Below, one piece after another: positions 1-9,273 of a DNA stretch of 64,000 bases (position 1 is its first letter; every line of letters starts with the position of its first letter). The notes beneath the pieces were generated by a model. It saw nothing but the letters and a program-made list of their open reading frames with translations. It did no database searches and was not told the origin of the DNA. This DNA is from Photobacterium sp. OFAV2-7. GTDB lineage: Bacteria > Pseudomonadota > Gammaproteobacteria > Enterobacterales > Vibrionaceae. Both the position numbers and the translations under genes were made by a program. Location of the stretch: positions 18,411 to 82,410 of the forward strand of contig NZ_JAKRFQ010000001.1 of the NCBI RefSeq assembly GCF_022347985.1. The letters run 5' to 3'.

Positions 1-199
1 TTTTAAGATCAACCACCAAGCGCTCAGGCTTGGTCAAGGTGAAATAGGAAAACGACACCTCATCTTGCAGATCCAGCACCACGCGGGTTTCATCTGGCGC
101 AGGCCAGACACGAATACCCTTCAGCTCGTTGGCCATCGCCACCGAGCCGAACATTCCTATCCCCAAAAACAATAAATACAAAAAAGCCCGTAAAGACAT
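1..199 (-). CDS. amiB: N-acetylmuramoyl-L-alanine amidase AmiB (N-terminal part, runs off window)
   Basis: Only the first 66 codons are inside the window; the gene continues past base 1. The start reads MSLRAFLYLLFLGIG and forms a typical Sec signal peptide ending near AMA (residue 23), followed by the start of an AMIN domain (LKGIRVWPAPDETRVVLDL). AMIN domains target periplasmic amidases to the septum, and AmiB splits septal peptidoglycan during cell separation. The ATG lies 5 bases after the tsaE stop, so the two genes are probably one transcript, as in E. coli, where nnr-tsaE-amiB-mutL follow one another. The catalytic zinc domain is not visible. The family call rests on the signal peptide, the AMIN start and gene order. 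Confidence 0.88.
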   Translation of the reverse strand, partial: MSLRAFLYLLFLGIGMFGSVAMANELKGIRVWPAPDETRVVLDLQDEVSFSYFTLTKPERLVVDLK

Positions 200-204
200 C
201 CTGA

Positions 205-669
205 TCAACACAACTCCAAACGCTTGATCAACTCTAGACCATATTCATTTCTTGCAGTGACGCAGACTTTTCGCTGCTCACCGACATAGCGCATTTCGAT
301 TTCCAGATCCGGCTCCGGCAACAAGCCTTCACCTTTATCCGGCCACTCCACCAGACAAATGGCGTCATTGCTGAAGTAGTCACGGATCCCCATAAATTCT
401 AGCTCTTCCGGATCCGCCAGGCGGTATAAGTCGAAATGGTACACCTGCCAGGGTGGCAACTCATACGGTTCCACCAAGGTATAGGTCGGGCTCTTCACGT
501 TACCCTGATGGCCAAGAGCCCGAATAAAGCCCCGGCTAAATGTGGTCTTGCCTGCACCCAAGTCGCCATACAGATAAATGGTTGTCTGGCGCTTACATGC
601 CGTTGCCAATTTAAGGCCTAAGTCTACGGTTGCCTGTTCATCGGCAAGCAATGTTTCAAATGTTTGCAT
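205..669 (-). CDS. tsaE: tRNA threonylcarbamoyladenosine biosynthesis ATPase TsaE
   Basis: 154-residue P-loop ATPase of the TsaE (YjeE) family, close to the usual length. The Walker A motif GDLGAGKTT is at residues 35-43, the [10 protein letters not shown] switch at 60-69, HFDLYRL at 78-84 and [11 protein letters not shown] at 108-118, all family hallmarks. TsaE works with TsaB and TsaD in the cytoplasm to make the t6A modification at position 37 of ANN-decoding tRNAs. The gene starts 8 bases after the nnr stop and its own stop is 5 bases before the amiB start, so nnr-tsaE-amiB looks like one operon. Nothing unusual is seen. Confidence 0.96.
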   Translation of the reverse strand: MQTFETLLADEQATVDLGLKLATACKRQTTIYLYGDLGAGKTTFSRGFIRALGHQGNVKSPTYTLVEPYELPPWQVYHFDLYRLADPEELEFMGIRDYFSNDAICLVEWPDKGEGLLPEPDLEIEMRYVGEQRKVCVTARNEYGLELIKRLELC

Positions 670-677
670 TGTTATCT

Positions 678-2165
678 TTATCTTGGGTTTACTAATTGTC
701 GAATATAAGAAAACAGATCACTGGCCAGTACCCCGCGCTCCCCCTCTCGAGCACAGAGATCAGCGGCAGTACTATGGATCCAGACCCCGGTCCGGGCGGC
801 TTCCGATAACGAAAGTCCCTGCCCAGCCAGCGCCCCGATAATGCCAGAAAGCACATCACCCATGCCACCTGTTGCCATTCCAGGGTTACCGGCAGTACAT
901 ACCCAGCACTGCCGACCGTCATAAATCAGGGTGCCGGCTCCCTTAAGCACAACGACACCGCCAAACTTTTGCTGCAACGACTGCGCGGCAGCAAACCGGT
1001 CAGCCTCTACTGCAGCGACCGTGGTATTTAGCAGCCGGGCAGCTTCTCCCGGATGCGGCGTCATTATACGATTATTTTTATAGTCTGGTGAGAGGGCCAA
1101 TAAGTTCAATCCGTCGGCATCGACGATCATTGTTTTTTCGGTGTCATCAAAGTGGAACAGCAGTGCCTTGCTCCAGTCACTCTGCCCCAGGCCAGGCCCT
1201 ATCACAATAACATCGGCCCATTCCAGCCGCTGGCTGATTTCATGTGCTTTGTCTTGCCATCCCTGCACCATTATCTCAGGTCTGGCAGTAACAATTGACA
1301 GCACATTGTCAGGCTGGGTGATCACCGCGGTCAAGCCGGCCCCGCTTCTGGCACACGCCTCGGCAGCCAGTCGAATGGCCCCGGCCATCCCCAGATCACC
1401 ACCGGCACAGAGTACCCGACCATGATCGCCCTTGTGGGCAATACGATCACGGCGAGGCAAACACCGCTTCACCGCCCCCTGGCTGATCCGGTAAGCCGAC
1501 GGCTGCACCTGCTGGCAAAAAGCCTCATCGACTCCCAACCCGGCAAAATGCACCTCACCGCAGTACTTCGATGCCTGGCCGGTACACAGCCCTTGTTTGA
1601 GGCCAATAAAGGTCACTGTCGACTGAGCCTGAACAACGATGCCAAGGTTATTGCCCGTGTCGGCGCATAGCCCGGACGGCACATCGACCGCAATAACGGG
1701 GAGCCCGGCCTGATTAATAACCCGAATCAGCTCGGCACTGTCTTCCCGGACGCTTCCTTTCAGCCCCGTTCCCAGCAAGGCATCAACAATCACCTCAGCA
1801 GAATCCGGCACCTTGGCCTGTGGCGACACAATCTTTCCGCCACTGGCAAGCCATGCATCCCGGGCTCGGGCAGCATCGCCCGACAATCGCTCGGGCTGCC
1901 CTAACTGCCACAATGTTACCGTCAGCCCCGACTCCCGGGCTAACCTCGCCACCACATAGCCGTCGCCGCCGTTATTACCGCCACCGCAGCATATTAATAG
2001 CGAACTCGCCTCCGAATATTGTTGGCGAAGGTGCGAAAATACCGCCTGCCCGGCTCTTTCCATTAACTGGTACATCTCAAGCTGCATTGCCCGGGCCGCC
2101 AACTGCTCGCCGTGGCGAACCTGTCCTGCACGGTATAAGTGTGTCGGTAGTTGCGAAGTCACCAT
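678..2165 (-). CDS. nnr: Bifunctional NAD(P)H-hydrate repair enzyme (epimerase/dehydratase)
   Basis: 495-residue two-domain protein. The N-terminal YjeF_N domain (about 1-215) has [11 protein letters not shown] near residues 60-70 and acts as NAD(P)HX epimerase. The C-terminal ribokinase-like domain (about 230-490) has [12 protein letters not shown] and the [16 protein letters not shown] nucleotide loop of the ADP-dependent NAD(P)HX dehydratase. Together they rescue hydrated, damaged NAD(P)H. The ATG at 2165 has an AGAGGT sequence 12 bases upstream. It is divergent from queG and leads into tsaE with an 8-base gap. Same order as in E. coli. Confidence 0.96.
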   Translation of the reverse strand: MVTSQLPTHLYRAGQVRHGEQLAARAMQLEMYQLMERAGQAVFSHLRQQYSEASSLLICCGGGNNGGDGYVVARLARESGLTVTLWQLGQPERLSGDAARARDAWLASGGKIVSPQAKVPDSAEVIVDALLGTGLKGSVREDSAELIRVINQAGLPVIAVDVPSGLCADTGNNLGIVVQAQSTVTFIGLKQGLCTGQASKYCGEVHFAGLGVDEAFCQQVQPSAYRISQGAVKRCLPRRDRIAHKGDHGRVLCAGGDLGMAGAIRLAAEACARSGAGLTAVITQPDNVLSIVTARPEIMVQGWQDKAHEISQRLEWADVIVIGPGLGQSDWSKALLFHFDDTEKTMIVDADGLNLLALSPDYKNNRIMTPHPGEAARLLNTTVAAVEADRFAAAQSLQQKFGGVVVLKGAGTLIYDGRQCWVCTAGNPGMATGGMGDVLSGIIGALAGQGLSLSEAARTGVWIHSTAADLCAREGERGVLASDLFSYIRQLVNPR

Positions 2166-2395
2166 GGTATTGTTTTACCTCTGAGCCGCTAACGTTCTTC
2201 AAGGTTGCCAAGAAAAACGCAGGCAGGGCAACCAAACCACATAATGAATAAATAGTGCCCAAAACTCCCGCCCGGTACAATGTCAAAAAAGTATTTCTGC
2301 TCCCATTCTTGCTGAGTTTTCTATTATCAGTGAAAGCAGGGATGATTGTGTTACACTTCGGCCCCCTAGAATTCAGCCACACTGTGAATCAGAGC

Positions 2396-3529
2396 ATGAA
2401 CATCGACTACAGCGAACTGACCCAGAAAATCAAACAATGGGGCAAGGAACTCGGCTTCCAGCAAGTGGGGATCAGCGATATAGATCTTCACCAGCACGAG
2501 GCTCAGCTTCAACGCTGGATTGATGCCGGCTATCACGGTGAAATGGACTGGATGGCCCGCCACGGGATGATGCGAGCCCGCCCTGCCGAGCTGCATCCCG
2601 GTACAATTCGGGTTATCAGTGTGCGGATGAACTACCTACCTCCTGAGGCCGGGTTTGCCCAAAGCCTCAAAAAGCCCGATACCGCCTACATCAGCCGCTA
2701 CTCACTAGGACGGGATTACCACAAGCTGATTCGTAATCGCCTCAAGCGTCTTGGTCAGCTGATCGAACAAGAAGTGGGCAAGTTCGGCTACCGCCCTTTT
2801 GTCGATTCAGCCCCTATTCTTGAACGCCCTCTGGCAGAAAAAGCCGGCCTAGGCTGGACAGGGAAACACTCGCTAATCCTTAGCCCGGAAGCCGGCTCTT
2901 GGTTTTTTCTTGGCGAGCTACTGATTGACCTTCCCATCCCAGTCGATACACCTATCGACAACCAGTGCGGAAAATGCGTTGCCTGTATAACCAGTTGCCC
3001 GACGGGTGCCATTGTTGAGGAAGGTGTTGTCGATGCCAGACGTTGTATCTCCTACCTCACCATTGAGTTTGACGGCATTATTCCTGAGGAGCTACGAGAG
3101 CCCATCGGCAACCGGATTTACGGTTGTGATGATTGTCAGCTGGTCTGCCCGTTTAACCGTTTTTCAGATCTTACCGAAGAAGTTGACTATCATTGTCGTG
3201 ATAGCCTGTATCAGCAGCCACTGCATGTGCTGTACCAATGGACAGAACAACAGTTTTTGAAAAATACGGAAGGTTCGGCAATCCGGCGTATCGGTCATAT
3301 CCAATGGTTGCGTAACTTAACGATTGCTATGGGTAACGCACCATATAGCGCAGATATCTTTGAAGCTTTGGAACAGCGCCTAGGGGAAAACGAATTGCTT
3401 GATATTCATATTCACTGGGCGATGGAAAAACAAACGGAGAGGCGTCAGGAACATGCCGTTGAGATATTGCCGGGCAAAACCAAGAGGCTAATCAGGATTG
3501 TTGAAAAAGGGCTGCCGCGAGATGCGTAG
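2396..3529 (+). CDS. queG: Epoxyqueuosine reductase QueG
   Basis: 377 residues from the ATG at 2396 (E. coli QueG is 379). The frame stays open upstream to 2255, but homology begins at MNIDYSELTQKIKQWGKELGFQ, so the extra 47 codons are taken as untranslated. QueG is the cobalamin- and iron-sulfur-dependent enzyme of the last step of queuosine synthesis on tRNA. Two [4Fe-4S] motifs are visible: CGKCVACITSCP near residues 191-201 and CDDCQLVCPFNRF near 244-256. The catalytic-acid region FVDSAPILERP is at about 135-145. It is divergent from nnr; the noncoding datA-like gap and the tRNA genes follow it. Confidence 0.95.
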   Translation: MNIDYSELTQKIKQWGKELGFQQVGISDIDLHQHEAQLQRWIDAGYHGEMDWMARHGMMRARPAELHPGTIRVISVRMNYLPPEAGFAQSLKKPDTAYISRYSLGRDYHKLIRNRLKRLGQLIEQEVGKFGYRPFVDSAPILERPLAEKAGLGWTGKHSLILSPEAGSWFFLGELLIDLPIPVDTPIDNQCGKCVACITSCPTGAIVEEGVVDARRCISYLTIEFDGIIPEELREPIGNRIYGCDDCQLVCPFNRFSDLTEEVDYHCRDSLYQQPLHVLYQWTEQQFLKNTEGSAIRRIGHIQWLRNLTIAMGNAPYSADIFEALEQRLGENELLDIHIHWAMEKQTERRQEHAVEILPGKTKRLIRIVEKGLPRDA

Positions 3530-3601
3530 CTCTGTGGGCCTTTAAGCGTCTGCACACTTTTAGATACACAAACTGGGAGCGAAATCAGGCTTCTGCATGA
3601 A

Positions 3602-3979
3602 TGTGGAAAACAATTTCATCCCCACGATTTTATCCCTAGTCGTAAAATATTAAACACAGGCCTGAATGCAGGGAATCAAAACAGTTACCCCAAGACAAAA
3701 CATATTGATCAGGCTGTATATAAATGTTGAATAAAGATATTAAAATCCAGCAATATCAACACATTAGCTTGTTGATAATTTTTCTGGGATAACATTTTTC
3801 TGAGGCGGATTTATTGGGAAAAAGGAGTTATTCACACGGAGTCGGCACACGTAATCAACTGACTTACCCACAGTTTGACTCATGTGGATAAGTCTGTGTA
3901 CTAACGAATGGTTTGTTCCAAAGATCAAGACAGCAGCCCAGAATATATCAGCATTCAGGCAATTATTGATTCTGGATAA
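3602..3979. promoter_or_regulatory. datA-like: Cluster of DnaA-box-like nonamers with IHF consensus site (datA-like)
   Basis: Six nonamers match TTATNCACA with at most one change: TGTGGAAAA 3602-3610 (minus), TGTTGATAA 3770-3778 (minus), TTATTCACA 3828-3836 (perfect), TTACCCACA 3864-3872, TGTGGATAA 3883-3891 (minus, perfect) and TCTGGATAA 3971-3979 (minus). A perfect IHF consensus (WATCAANNNNTTR) lies at 3754-3766, three bases from one box. In E. coli the DnaA-titrating locus datA, which needs IHF, lies beside the glycine tRNA genes near orn and queG, the same neighbourhood. What is seen is the motif cluster and synteny; the datA role is inferred. Confidence 0.55.
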
Positions 3980-4337
3980 AGAGAGCAGATACGATTCACA
4001 AGCCCTTATCAGCAGCGTATAAGCCAGCTACTGGTGTCAGCTAAATCAAAGAGCATGTGTCGTCATTTGGCACCAATTCCTCACGGCATTGGCTTACAGA
4101 GCATCGTATTTACCTAAGATACAAAATCAGTCACTGAAGACTGTCTAGGCAATAATCTGATGATGTCGTCGAAGCTGATTGCTTCTTATGGTTCCTTGTA
4201 GCCTAAGCTACGGAACTTGGAGCAACACACAAGGCTATCGGTGGTCGAGTAACCCAGGAATGCTGCATTTGGACTAATACTTCACAGTAGTAGTTTTGCC
4301 GTTTCACTATCAGATATAGCGATAGTGACAGCAGAAA

Positions 4338-4380
4338 TTGGAGCGTCGCGGCCGGCTAGGTACACGAGGTTCCTCGCACA
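4338..4380 (-). pseudogene. Degenerate tRNA-Gly 3' remnant
   Basis: The 12-mer GAAATTGGAGCG that forms the downstream flank and 3' end of the intact tRNA-Gly (4399-4410) recurs exactly at 4334-4345, and the T-arm 11-mer ACACGAGGTTC of the intact gene (4413-4423) recurs at 4362-4372. Unrelated GC-rich bases separate the two pieces, and no anticodon arm follows. This looks like the remains of a second tandem tRNA-Gly gene; E. coli has three glycine tRNA copies at this place. A decayed integration site is the alternative. Confidence 0.5.
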
Positions 4381-4403
4381 TTTGCCATGACTCTCATTGA
4401 AAT

Positions 4404-4479
4404 TGGAGCGACACACGAGGTTCGAACTCGTGACCTCAACCTTGGCAAGGTTGCGCTCTACCAGCTGAGCTAGTGTCGC
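4404..4479 (-). tRNA. glyV: tRNA-Gly (anticodon GCC)
   Basis: 76 bases on the minus strand including an encoded CCA end. The acceptor stem is GCGACAC with GTGTCGC, the D-arm reads AGCTCAGCTGGTAGAGC, the anticodon loop CTTGGCAAG gives GCC, and the T-arm is CGAGTTCGAACCTCG. It decodes GGC and GGU glycine codons. Two bases separate it from the upstream initiator tRNA, so both come from one precursor. The position between queG and orn matches the E. coli glyV-glyX-glyY site. Confidence 0.97.
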
Positions 4480-4481
4480 AT

Positions 4482-4558
<77 letters not shown>

Positions 4559-4607
4559 TCCGTACTGTCGAAAGCAACCATTTGATAATTGCCTTTCGAG
4601 GCTGCGC

Positions 4608-4635
4608 ATTATACGAGGAAAATTTACGGATGCAA
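4608..4635 (-). promoter_or_regulatory. Sigma-70 promoter of the tRNA-fMet/tRNA-Gly unit
   Basis: On the minus strand a -35 TTGCAT (4630-4635) and a perfect -10 TATAAT (4608-4613) are 16 bases apart. They are followed by the GC-rich discriminator GCGC, typical of stringently controlled stable-RNA promoters. The mature tRNA starts about 50 bases downstream. Confidence 0.75.
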
Positions 4636-4685
4636 TAGATCTTCAAAAAAATCCGCAGATTTCCCCCCGAGCGACTATTTTACCA

Positions 4686-5231
4686 TCAAATAGTGAAAAT
4701 ATGCTCACGATAATAGCGCAATTCAGCGATCGAATCACGAATGTCATCCAACGCTAAGTGGCTACCCTTCTTGGAAAATCCGCTCAGCAGCTCCGGCTTC
4801 CAACGCCGAGTCAGCTCTTTTAGCGTGCTAACGTCCAGATAACGATAATGGAAGTACTGTTCCAACTCAGGCATATGCTTATACAGAAAACGACGATCTT
4901 GGCCGATGCTATTACCACAGATAGGAGAAGCGCCTTTAGGTACCCACAGCTCCAGAAACGCAATGGTCTGACGAACTGCCTCTTCCTCGGTAATGTTGCT
5001 TTGGCGGATCCGTTCAACAAGTCCGCTGTTGGTATGGGTTGTCGTGCACCACTCATCCATTTTGGCCAGTTCCGCTTCAGGCTGATGAATTGCCAGAACC
5101 GGTCCCTCGGCCAAAATATTGAGCTGAGCATCTGTCACTATGGTTGCGATTTCAATGATTTGATGTGTTTCTGGATCCAATCCTGTCATTTCCAAATCAA
5201 TCCAAATAAGGTTCTGATCGCTGATCGTCAT
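4686..5231 (-). CDS. orn: Oligoribonuclease Orn
   Basis: 181 residues from the ATG at 5231, exactly the E. coli length; an in-frame extension to 5276 lacks homology. DEDDh 3'-5' exonuclease motifs are visible: [11 protein letters not shown] (residues 11-21), [11 protein letters not shown] (near 105-115), [11 protein letters not shown] (near 130) and [11 protein letters not shown] (near 158). Orn degrades di- to oligoribonucleotides, including pGpG from cyclic-di-GMP breakdown, and is essential in many gamma-proteobacteria. It is divergent from rsgA with 133 bases between, and its stop lies just upstream of the tRNA promoter. Confidence 0.96.
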   Translation of the reverse strand: MTISDQNLIWIDLEMTGLDPETHQIIEIATIVTDAQLNILAEGPVLAIHQPEAELAKMDEWCTTTHTNSGLVERIRQSNITEEEAVRQTIAFLELWVPKGASPICGNSIGQDRRFLYKHMPELEQYFHYRYLDVSTLKELTRRWKPELLSGFSKKGSHLALDDIRDSIAELRYYREHIFTI

Positions 5232-5364
5232 CGGATATTGCCTATTTTGTGAGTAAACCATGTATGATAATACCAAACGGAGGCGCTGTCTGAATCCCTA
5301 CCGGACCAGATAATCACTCCAAAGGGTAATTTACCGTAAGCCAACTCAACTGAACGATATTCTT

Positions 5365-6417
5365 GTGGCAAAAAAGAAAAAGCTCACCAAAGGTCAGAGC
5401 CGTCGCGTACGCTCTAACCAAAATAAACGACTTCGTCGTGATAAAGATGACGTCCAGTGGGACGAAACTCTGCTGGAATCTGCACGTGAAGGCCTAGTGA
5501 TCACTCGCTTTGGCCAGCATGCCGATATCGAAGATCCTGAAACCGGGACAATCCACCGCTGCAACCTGCGCCGAAGCATCCAAAGCCTGGTATCGGGTGA
5601 CCGAGTCGTCTGGCGCCCGGGCGTCGAAGCACTCCAGGGGATCGCCGGTGTCGTCGAGGCCGTTCACGAACGCGAATCGATGTTAACCCGCCCCGACTAC
5701 TATGATGGGGTAAAAGCCGTTGCAGCCAACGTGAACCGTATCATCATAGTGTCAGCCGTGTTGCCGGAGCTTTCCCTGAACATTATCGACCGCTATCTGA
5801 TAGCGGCTGAAACAGTAGGGGTCGAGCCGCTGATCGTCCTCAACAAGGTCGACTTGCTGGATGCCGAAAACCGCCAGCAAGTTGAACAAGTTTTATCTTT
5901 GTATCAAGACATTGGTTACCAGCTTCGCTACGTCAGTACCGATACCGGTGAAGGGATGGACGCGCTGAAAGAAGACTTGAAAGGCCATGTCAGCATCTTT
6001 GCCGGCCAGTCTGGTGTCGGCAAGTCAAGTATGGTCAATGCCCTGATGCCAGAGGTCGATGCAGAGATTGGAGACGTTTCCGAAAACTCCGGTCTCGGCA
6101 CACATACCACGACGGCAGCACGCCTGTACCACTTCCCCGAGGGAGGCGATTTGATCGACTCACCGGGAGTCCGAGAGTTTGGCCTTTGGCATCTGGAGCC
6201 AGAGCAGGTCACCGAGGCCTTTGTCGAGTTCCGTGATTATCTGGGCGGATGTAAATTCCGCGACTGCAAACACGGCGACGATCCGGGCTGTATCATTCGG
6301 GAAGCCATGGAAGCGGGCAAAATCAGCCAAGAGCGCTACGACAGCTACCACAAGATCATTGATAGCATGTCAGAGAACGTAGCCAACCGTCAGTTTTCCC
6401 GCAACAAACCTGATTAA
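5365..6417 (+). CDS. rsgA: Ribosome small-subunit-dependent GTPase RsgA
   Basis: 350 residues with a GTG start; the Shine-Dalgarno sequence is weak. RsgA is a circularly permuted GTPase that checks late 30S assembly. Visible in permuted order are the N-terminal OB-fold (about 35-105), the G4 motif NKVD (160-163), the P-loop GQSGVGKSS (214-222), G3 DSPGV (265-269) and the C-terminal zinc knuckle with Cys296, Cys301, His303 and Cys309. The basic N-terminus ([20 protein letters not shown]) is a typical rRNA-binding tail. The order orn/rsgA/psd matches E. coli. Confidence 0.96.
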   Translation: MAKKKKLTKGQSRRVRSNQNKRLRRDKDDVQWDETLLESAREGLVITRFGQHADIEDPETGTIHRCNLRRSIQSLVSGDRVVWRPGVEALQGIAGVVEAVHERESMLTRPDYYDGVKAVAANVNRIIIVSAVLPELSLNIIDRYLIAAETVGVEPLIVLNKVDLLDAENRQQVEQVLSLYQDIGYQLRYVSTDTGEGMDALKEDLKGHVSIFAGQSGVGKSSMVNALMPEVDAEIGDVSENSGLGTHTTTAARLYHFPEGGDLIDSPGVREFGLWHLEPEQVTEAFVEFRDYLGGCKFRDCKHGDDPGCIIREAMEAGKISQERYDSYHKIIDSMSENVANRQFSRNKPD

Positions 6418-6423
6418 TACCCC

Positions 6424-6443
6424 ATCCCCTGGCAACAGGGGAT
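6424..6443 (+). terminator. Stable GCAA-tetraloop hairpin after rsgA
   Basis: Arms ATCCCCTG (6424-6431) and CAGGGGAT (6436-6443) pair perfectly around a GNRA tetraloop GCAA, 7 bases after the rsgA stop. There is no T-run, so it may be an mRNA-stabilising or processing hairpin between rsgA and psd rather than a terminator. Confidence 0.4.
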
Positions 6444-6583
6444 AGTTCTCTCGTCGCAATCGCAGCCTGCAATTAACTGACTTTCCGCCGTCTTTTAGGT
6501 ATCATGCTTGGTTCGAGTTATTCTTAAGATGTTATAAGAGTAACCAAGTTGTTGATTGGTTGACACTTTCTGGAAAACATACC

Positions 6584-7471
6584 GTGCAAGATAATCTCAA
6601 AATCGGCCTGCAGTACTGCGCGCCCAAACATGCTCTGACCCGTGTAGCGGGTAAGCTGGCTTCGTTAAAAGCCGGCATGGTGACCACCGCTGTCATTCGC
6701 TGGTTTATCGGCCGATACAAGGTTGATATGTCTGAAGCACGTAACCCAGATCCGGCGGCTTACGCGACCTTCAACGACTTCTTTGTCCGCGAGCTCAAGG
6801 ACGGCGCCCGTCCAATCAATGACGAGGCAGATATCATCTCCCATCCGGCAGATGCCTGTGTCAGCCAGTTCGGTCCAATCACCGAAGGGCGTCTATTCCA
6901 GGCCAAGGGCCACTACTTTGATGCCGTCGAACTGCTGGGCGGTGACGAAGCACTGGCAGACGAGTTCAAGGACGGCGACTTTGCCACCCTGTACCTGTCG
7001 CCACGTGACTACCACCGTGTCCACATGCCTTGCGACGGTACCCTGCGCCAGATGATTTACATCCCGGGCGACCTGTTCTCGGTCAACCCGCTGACCGCAC
7101 AGAATGTACCGAATCTGTTTGCCCGCAACGAGCGTGTCGTGTGTGTCTTCGACACCGAGCACGGTCCGGTTGTCCAGATCCTGGTGGGTGCCACCATTGT
7201 CGGCAGCATCGAAACCGTATGGGCTGGTACAGTTACCCCGCCAACCGGCCCAGATGTCCGCCGCTGGGATTACCCGGCTACCGGCGATCAAGCGGTTGTG
7301 CTGAAAAAAGGTGACGAGATGGGCCGCTTCAAACTGGGCTCGACAGTGATCAACCTGTTCCCGAAAGACATGATCGACTTTGTCGAAGAGATGCAGCCTG
7401 AGCAACCGACCCGCATGGGTGAACCCTATGCCAAGGTAAATACTCCACAGCTGGCAGCAGAAGAAGCGTAA
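6584..7471 (+). CDS. psd: Phosphatidylserine decarboxylase proenzyme Psd
   Basis: 295 residues from the GTG at 6584, which aligns with the N-termini of E. coli and Vibrio Psd; an in-frame TTG at 6560 would add 8 residues. Psd makes phosphatidylethanolamine in the inner membrane. The self-cleavage site LGST is present, with Ser253 becoming the pyruvoyl group, as are the catalytic-triad contexts [11 protein letters not shown] and [10 protein letters not shown]. It follows rsgA as in E. coli and ends at a strong terminator. Confidence 0.95.
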   Translation: MQDNLKIGLQYCAPKHALTRVAGKLASLKAGMVTTAVIRWFIGRYKVDMSEARNPDPAAYATFNDFFVRELKDGARPINDEADIISHPADACVSQFGPITEGRLFQAKGHYFDAVELLGGDEALADEFKDGDFATLYLSPRDYHRVHMPCDGTLRQMIYIPGDLFSVNPLTAQNVPNLFARNERVVCVFDTEHGPVVQILVGATIVGSIETVWAGTVTPPTGPDVRRWDYPATGDQAVVLKKGDEMGRFKLGSTVINLFPKDMIDFVEEMQPEQPTRMGEPYAKVNTPQLAAEEA

Positions 7472-7490
7472 CTACTTAACAATTTTGAAT

Positions 7491-7517
7491 AAAAGGGGCC
7501 GTATCTGCCCCTTTTTT
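7491..7517 (+). terminator. Intrinsic terminator of psd
   Basis: AAAAGGGGC and GCCCC form a GC-rich stem around CGTATCT, followed by TTTTTT, 20 bases after the psd stop. Confidence 0.85.
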
Positions 7518-7608
7518 AGTGCGAAAAATAGACCCTGTCGTAGAAATCTCAAGCGCTCAAATAGTATGCTGATTTGCAGTCTATAACTTATAAGCAAGCC
7601 AACATACT

Positions 7609-9024
7609 ATGAAGAAGATATCCATTGCGCAGCTGGTCAAGCTGCTGATCGCCTTCGGGATACCGCTTGGTATATTGATGCTCCCTATCGACGTCATCCC
7701 GATAGACGGTCTGACCCTCATCCAGCATCGACTGCTGGCCATTTTTGCCCTCGCCGCCCTACTCTGGGTACTCGAACCGGTACCGGTTTTCGCAACGTCC
7801 ATACTCATCATTGCCCTTGAGTTGATCATGATCTCCGATAAGGGGCTTCACTTGTTCCGCTCCAGCGTAGACGGACACGAAATGGGCGAGATGATGAAAT
7901 ACACTGATATCTTCAGCGCCTTTTCATCGCCGATTATTATTCTGTTCATGGGTGGCTTTGCGCTGGCGATTGCCGCCTCCAAGTATGAGCTGGATAACAA
8001 CCTCGCCCGGGTTTTGCTCAAACCTTTCGGTACCCAGCCAAAATTTATCATGCTTGGTCTGATGCTCATTACTGCCGTATTCTCTATGTTCATGTCCAAT
8101 ACGGCGACTACCGTAATGATGTTGGCCCTGCTGGCACCGATTGTCGCTTCTGTTCCCAAGGGAGATATCGGGATCAAGGCTCTGGTTTTGTGCATCCCGA
8201 TAGCGGCGAATACCGGCGGCATCGCCACCCCAATCGGGACACCGCCCAATGCCATTGCCCTTCAATACCTCACCGGGGAGCACAGCATCAGCTTCCTTGG
8301 GTGGATGATGATTGGTCTGCCGTTTGTGATCTTGCAGCTGACTTTTGCCTGGTGGCTGTTACAAAAGCTGTTCCCGTCGACCCAGCAACAAATGGAGCTC
8401 AAACTCGAGGGCCACTTCCAGAAAAGCTGGCAGGCCATTGTGGTTTATATCATGTTTGCCCTTACCATCATTATGTGGATGACTACCTCGCTACACGGCA
8501 TGAACACCTATGTCGTCTCTATTATTCCACTGGCAGTGTTTACCCTGACCGGAATCATGGGCAAGGAAGAGCTTAAGCTGATCAACTGGGATGTCTTGTG
8601 GCTGGTCGCCGGTGGTATTGCTATCGGCCTCGGCCTCGACAAGACCGGGTTGGCGGCGGCACTAGCGCATGCCATCGACTATGATGCCCTTTCTCCGATT
8701 GCCGTGGTGCTGACACTGTCGATTATCTGCTGGTTAATGGCTAACTTCATGTCCAACACAGCGACCGCTAACCTGTTGATGCCCATTGCCGCAGCTGTTG
8801 CGGCCTCTATGGAAAGCCTGGCTTCGATGGGTGGCCTGCAGGGCGTACTGGTTGTCGTTGCCTTCTCTGCTTCTCTTGGGATGATTTTACCAGTCTCGAC
8901 ACCACCGAACTCGCTGGCCTATTCAACCGGACTGATCGAGAGCAAAGACATGGCCAAAACCGGGGTAATTATCGGCCTGGTCGGCCTTATCGTTGTCTAT
9001 GCCGGAGCCCTGGTCCTGACCTAA
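7609..9024 (+). CDS. SLC13/DASS family sodium:dicarboxylate symporter
   Basis: 471-residue polytopic membrane protein of the DASS (SLC13, CitT/INDY) family. The two inverted-repeat substrate/sodium signatures are visible: FMSNTATTVMM (SNT at 163-165) and FMSNTATANLL (SNT near 381). Each is paired with a TPPN loop: ATPIGTPPNAIAL (about 205-217) and VSTPPNSLAYS (about 430). Both SNT motifs and the length resemble the Vibrio cholerae transporter VcINDY, which imports succinate-type C4-dicarboxylates with sodium. A C4-dicarboxylate substrate would fit the nearby frd, aspA and dcuA genes, but that is inference. It stands alone in place of E. coli mscM. Confidence 0.85.
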   Translation: MKKISIAQLVKLLIAFGIPLGILMLPIDVIPIDGLTLIQHRLLAIFALAALLWVLEPVPVFATSILIIALELIMISDKGLHLFRSSVDGHEMGEMMKYTDIFSAFSSPIIILFMGGFALAIAASKYELDNNLARVLLKPFGTQPKFIMLGLMLITAVFSMFMSNTATTVMMLALLAPIVASVPKGDIGIKALVLCIPIAANTGGIATPIGTPPNAIALQYLTGEHSISFLGWMMIGLPFVILQLTFAWWLLQKLFPSTQQQMELKLEGHFQKSWQAIVVYIMFALTIIMWMTTSLHGMNTYVVSIIPLAVFTLTGIMGKEELKLINWDVLWLVAGGIAIGLGLDKTGLAAALAHAIDYDALSPIAVVLTLSIICWLMANFMSNTATANLLMPIAAAVAASMESLASMGGLQGVLVVVAFSASLGMILPVSTPPNSLAYSTGLIESKDMAKTGVIIGLVGLIVVYAGALVLT

Positions 9025-9064
9025 AAACCACGCACTATAAACACGCACCACACTTGCTCCACCA

Positions 9065-9098
9065 GCGAAGGCAGCTTGGCTGCCTTCGCATTCTCTGC
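9065..9098 (+). terminator. Hairpin after the SLC13 carrier
   Basis: GCGAAGGCAG (9065-9074) and CTGCCTTCGC (9080-9089) pair over 10 bp with a 5-base loop. The tail ATTCTCTGCC is T-poor, so termination may be weak or factor-assisted. Confidence 0.5.
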
Positions 9099-9273
9099 CC
9101 CTTCCAGTGTCTTTGACATGTATTTGCTACTGCTATCACATTATTTTCGCAGCAGGTCGATGAGGATTATCTGTTGAAAGCCGATATAACTATCGAGAGA
9201 TACCATAACAACAACTCTTCCCACTGAGTCATACCCATATATCTATAAATCTGGCCACACGTGAGAGTCCAAG

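Larger units (their letters stand above)
3530..4403. other. 874-base noncoding gap between queG and tRNA-Gly
   Basis: No credible reading frame is present. The left half is AT-rich and contains the DnaA-box/IHF cluster. The right half (about 4020-4300) shows no recognised element. An 8-bp inverted repeat, TCACTATC (4304-4311) with GATAGTGA (4321-4328), lies downstream of the tRNA genes in their direction of transcription, but it has no T-run and is a weak terminator candidate. A decayed tRNA-Gly copy is at 4338-4380. Confidence 0.7.

Noticed and set aside
2255..2395. 47-residue N-terminal extension of queG
   Set aside because: No homology, no ribosome-binding site, and it would fill the nnr-queG promoter region; QueG proteins begin at the ATG at 2396.
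3600..3980. DnaA boxes read as a chromosomal replication origin (oriC)
   Set aside because: The Vibrio oriC lies beside mioC/mnmG, and no AT-rich unwinding 13-mers or dnaA/gidA neighbours are here. Synteny with E. coli datA is the better reading.
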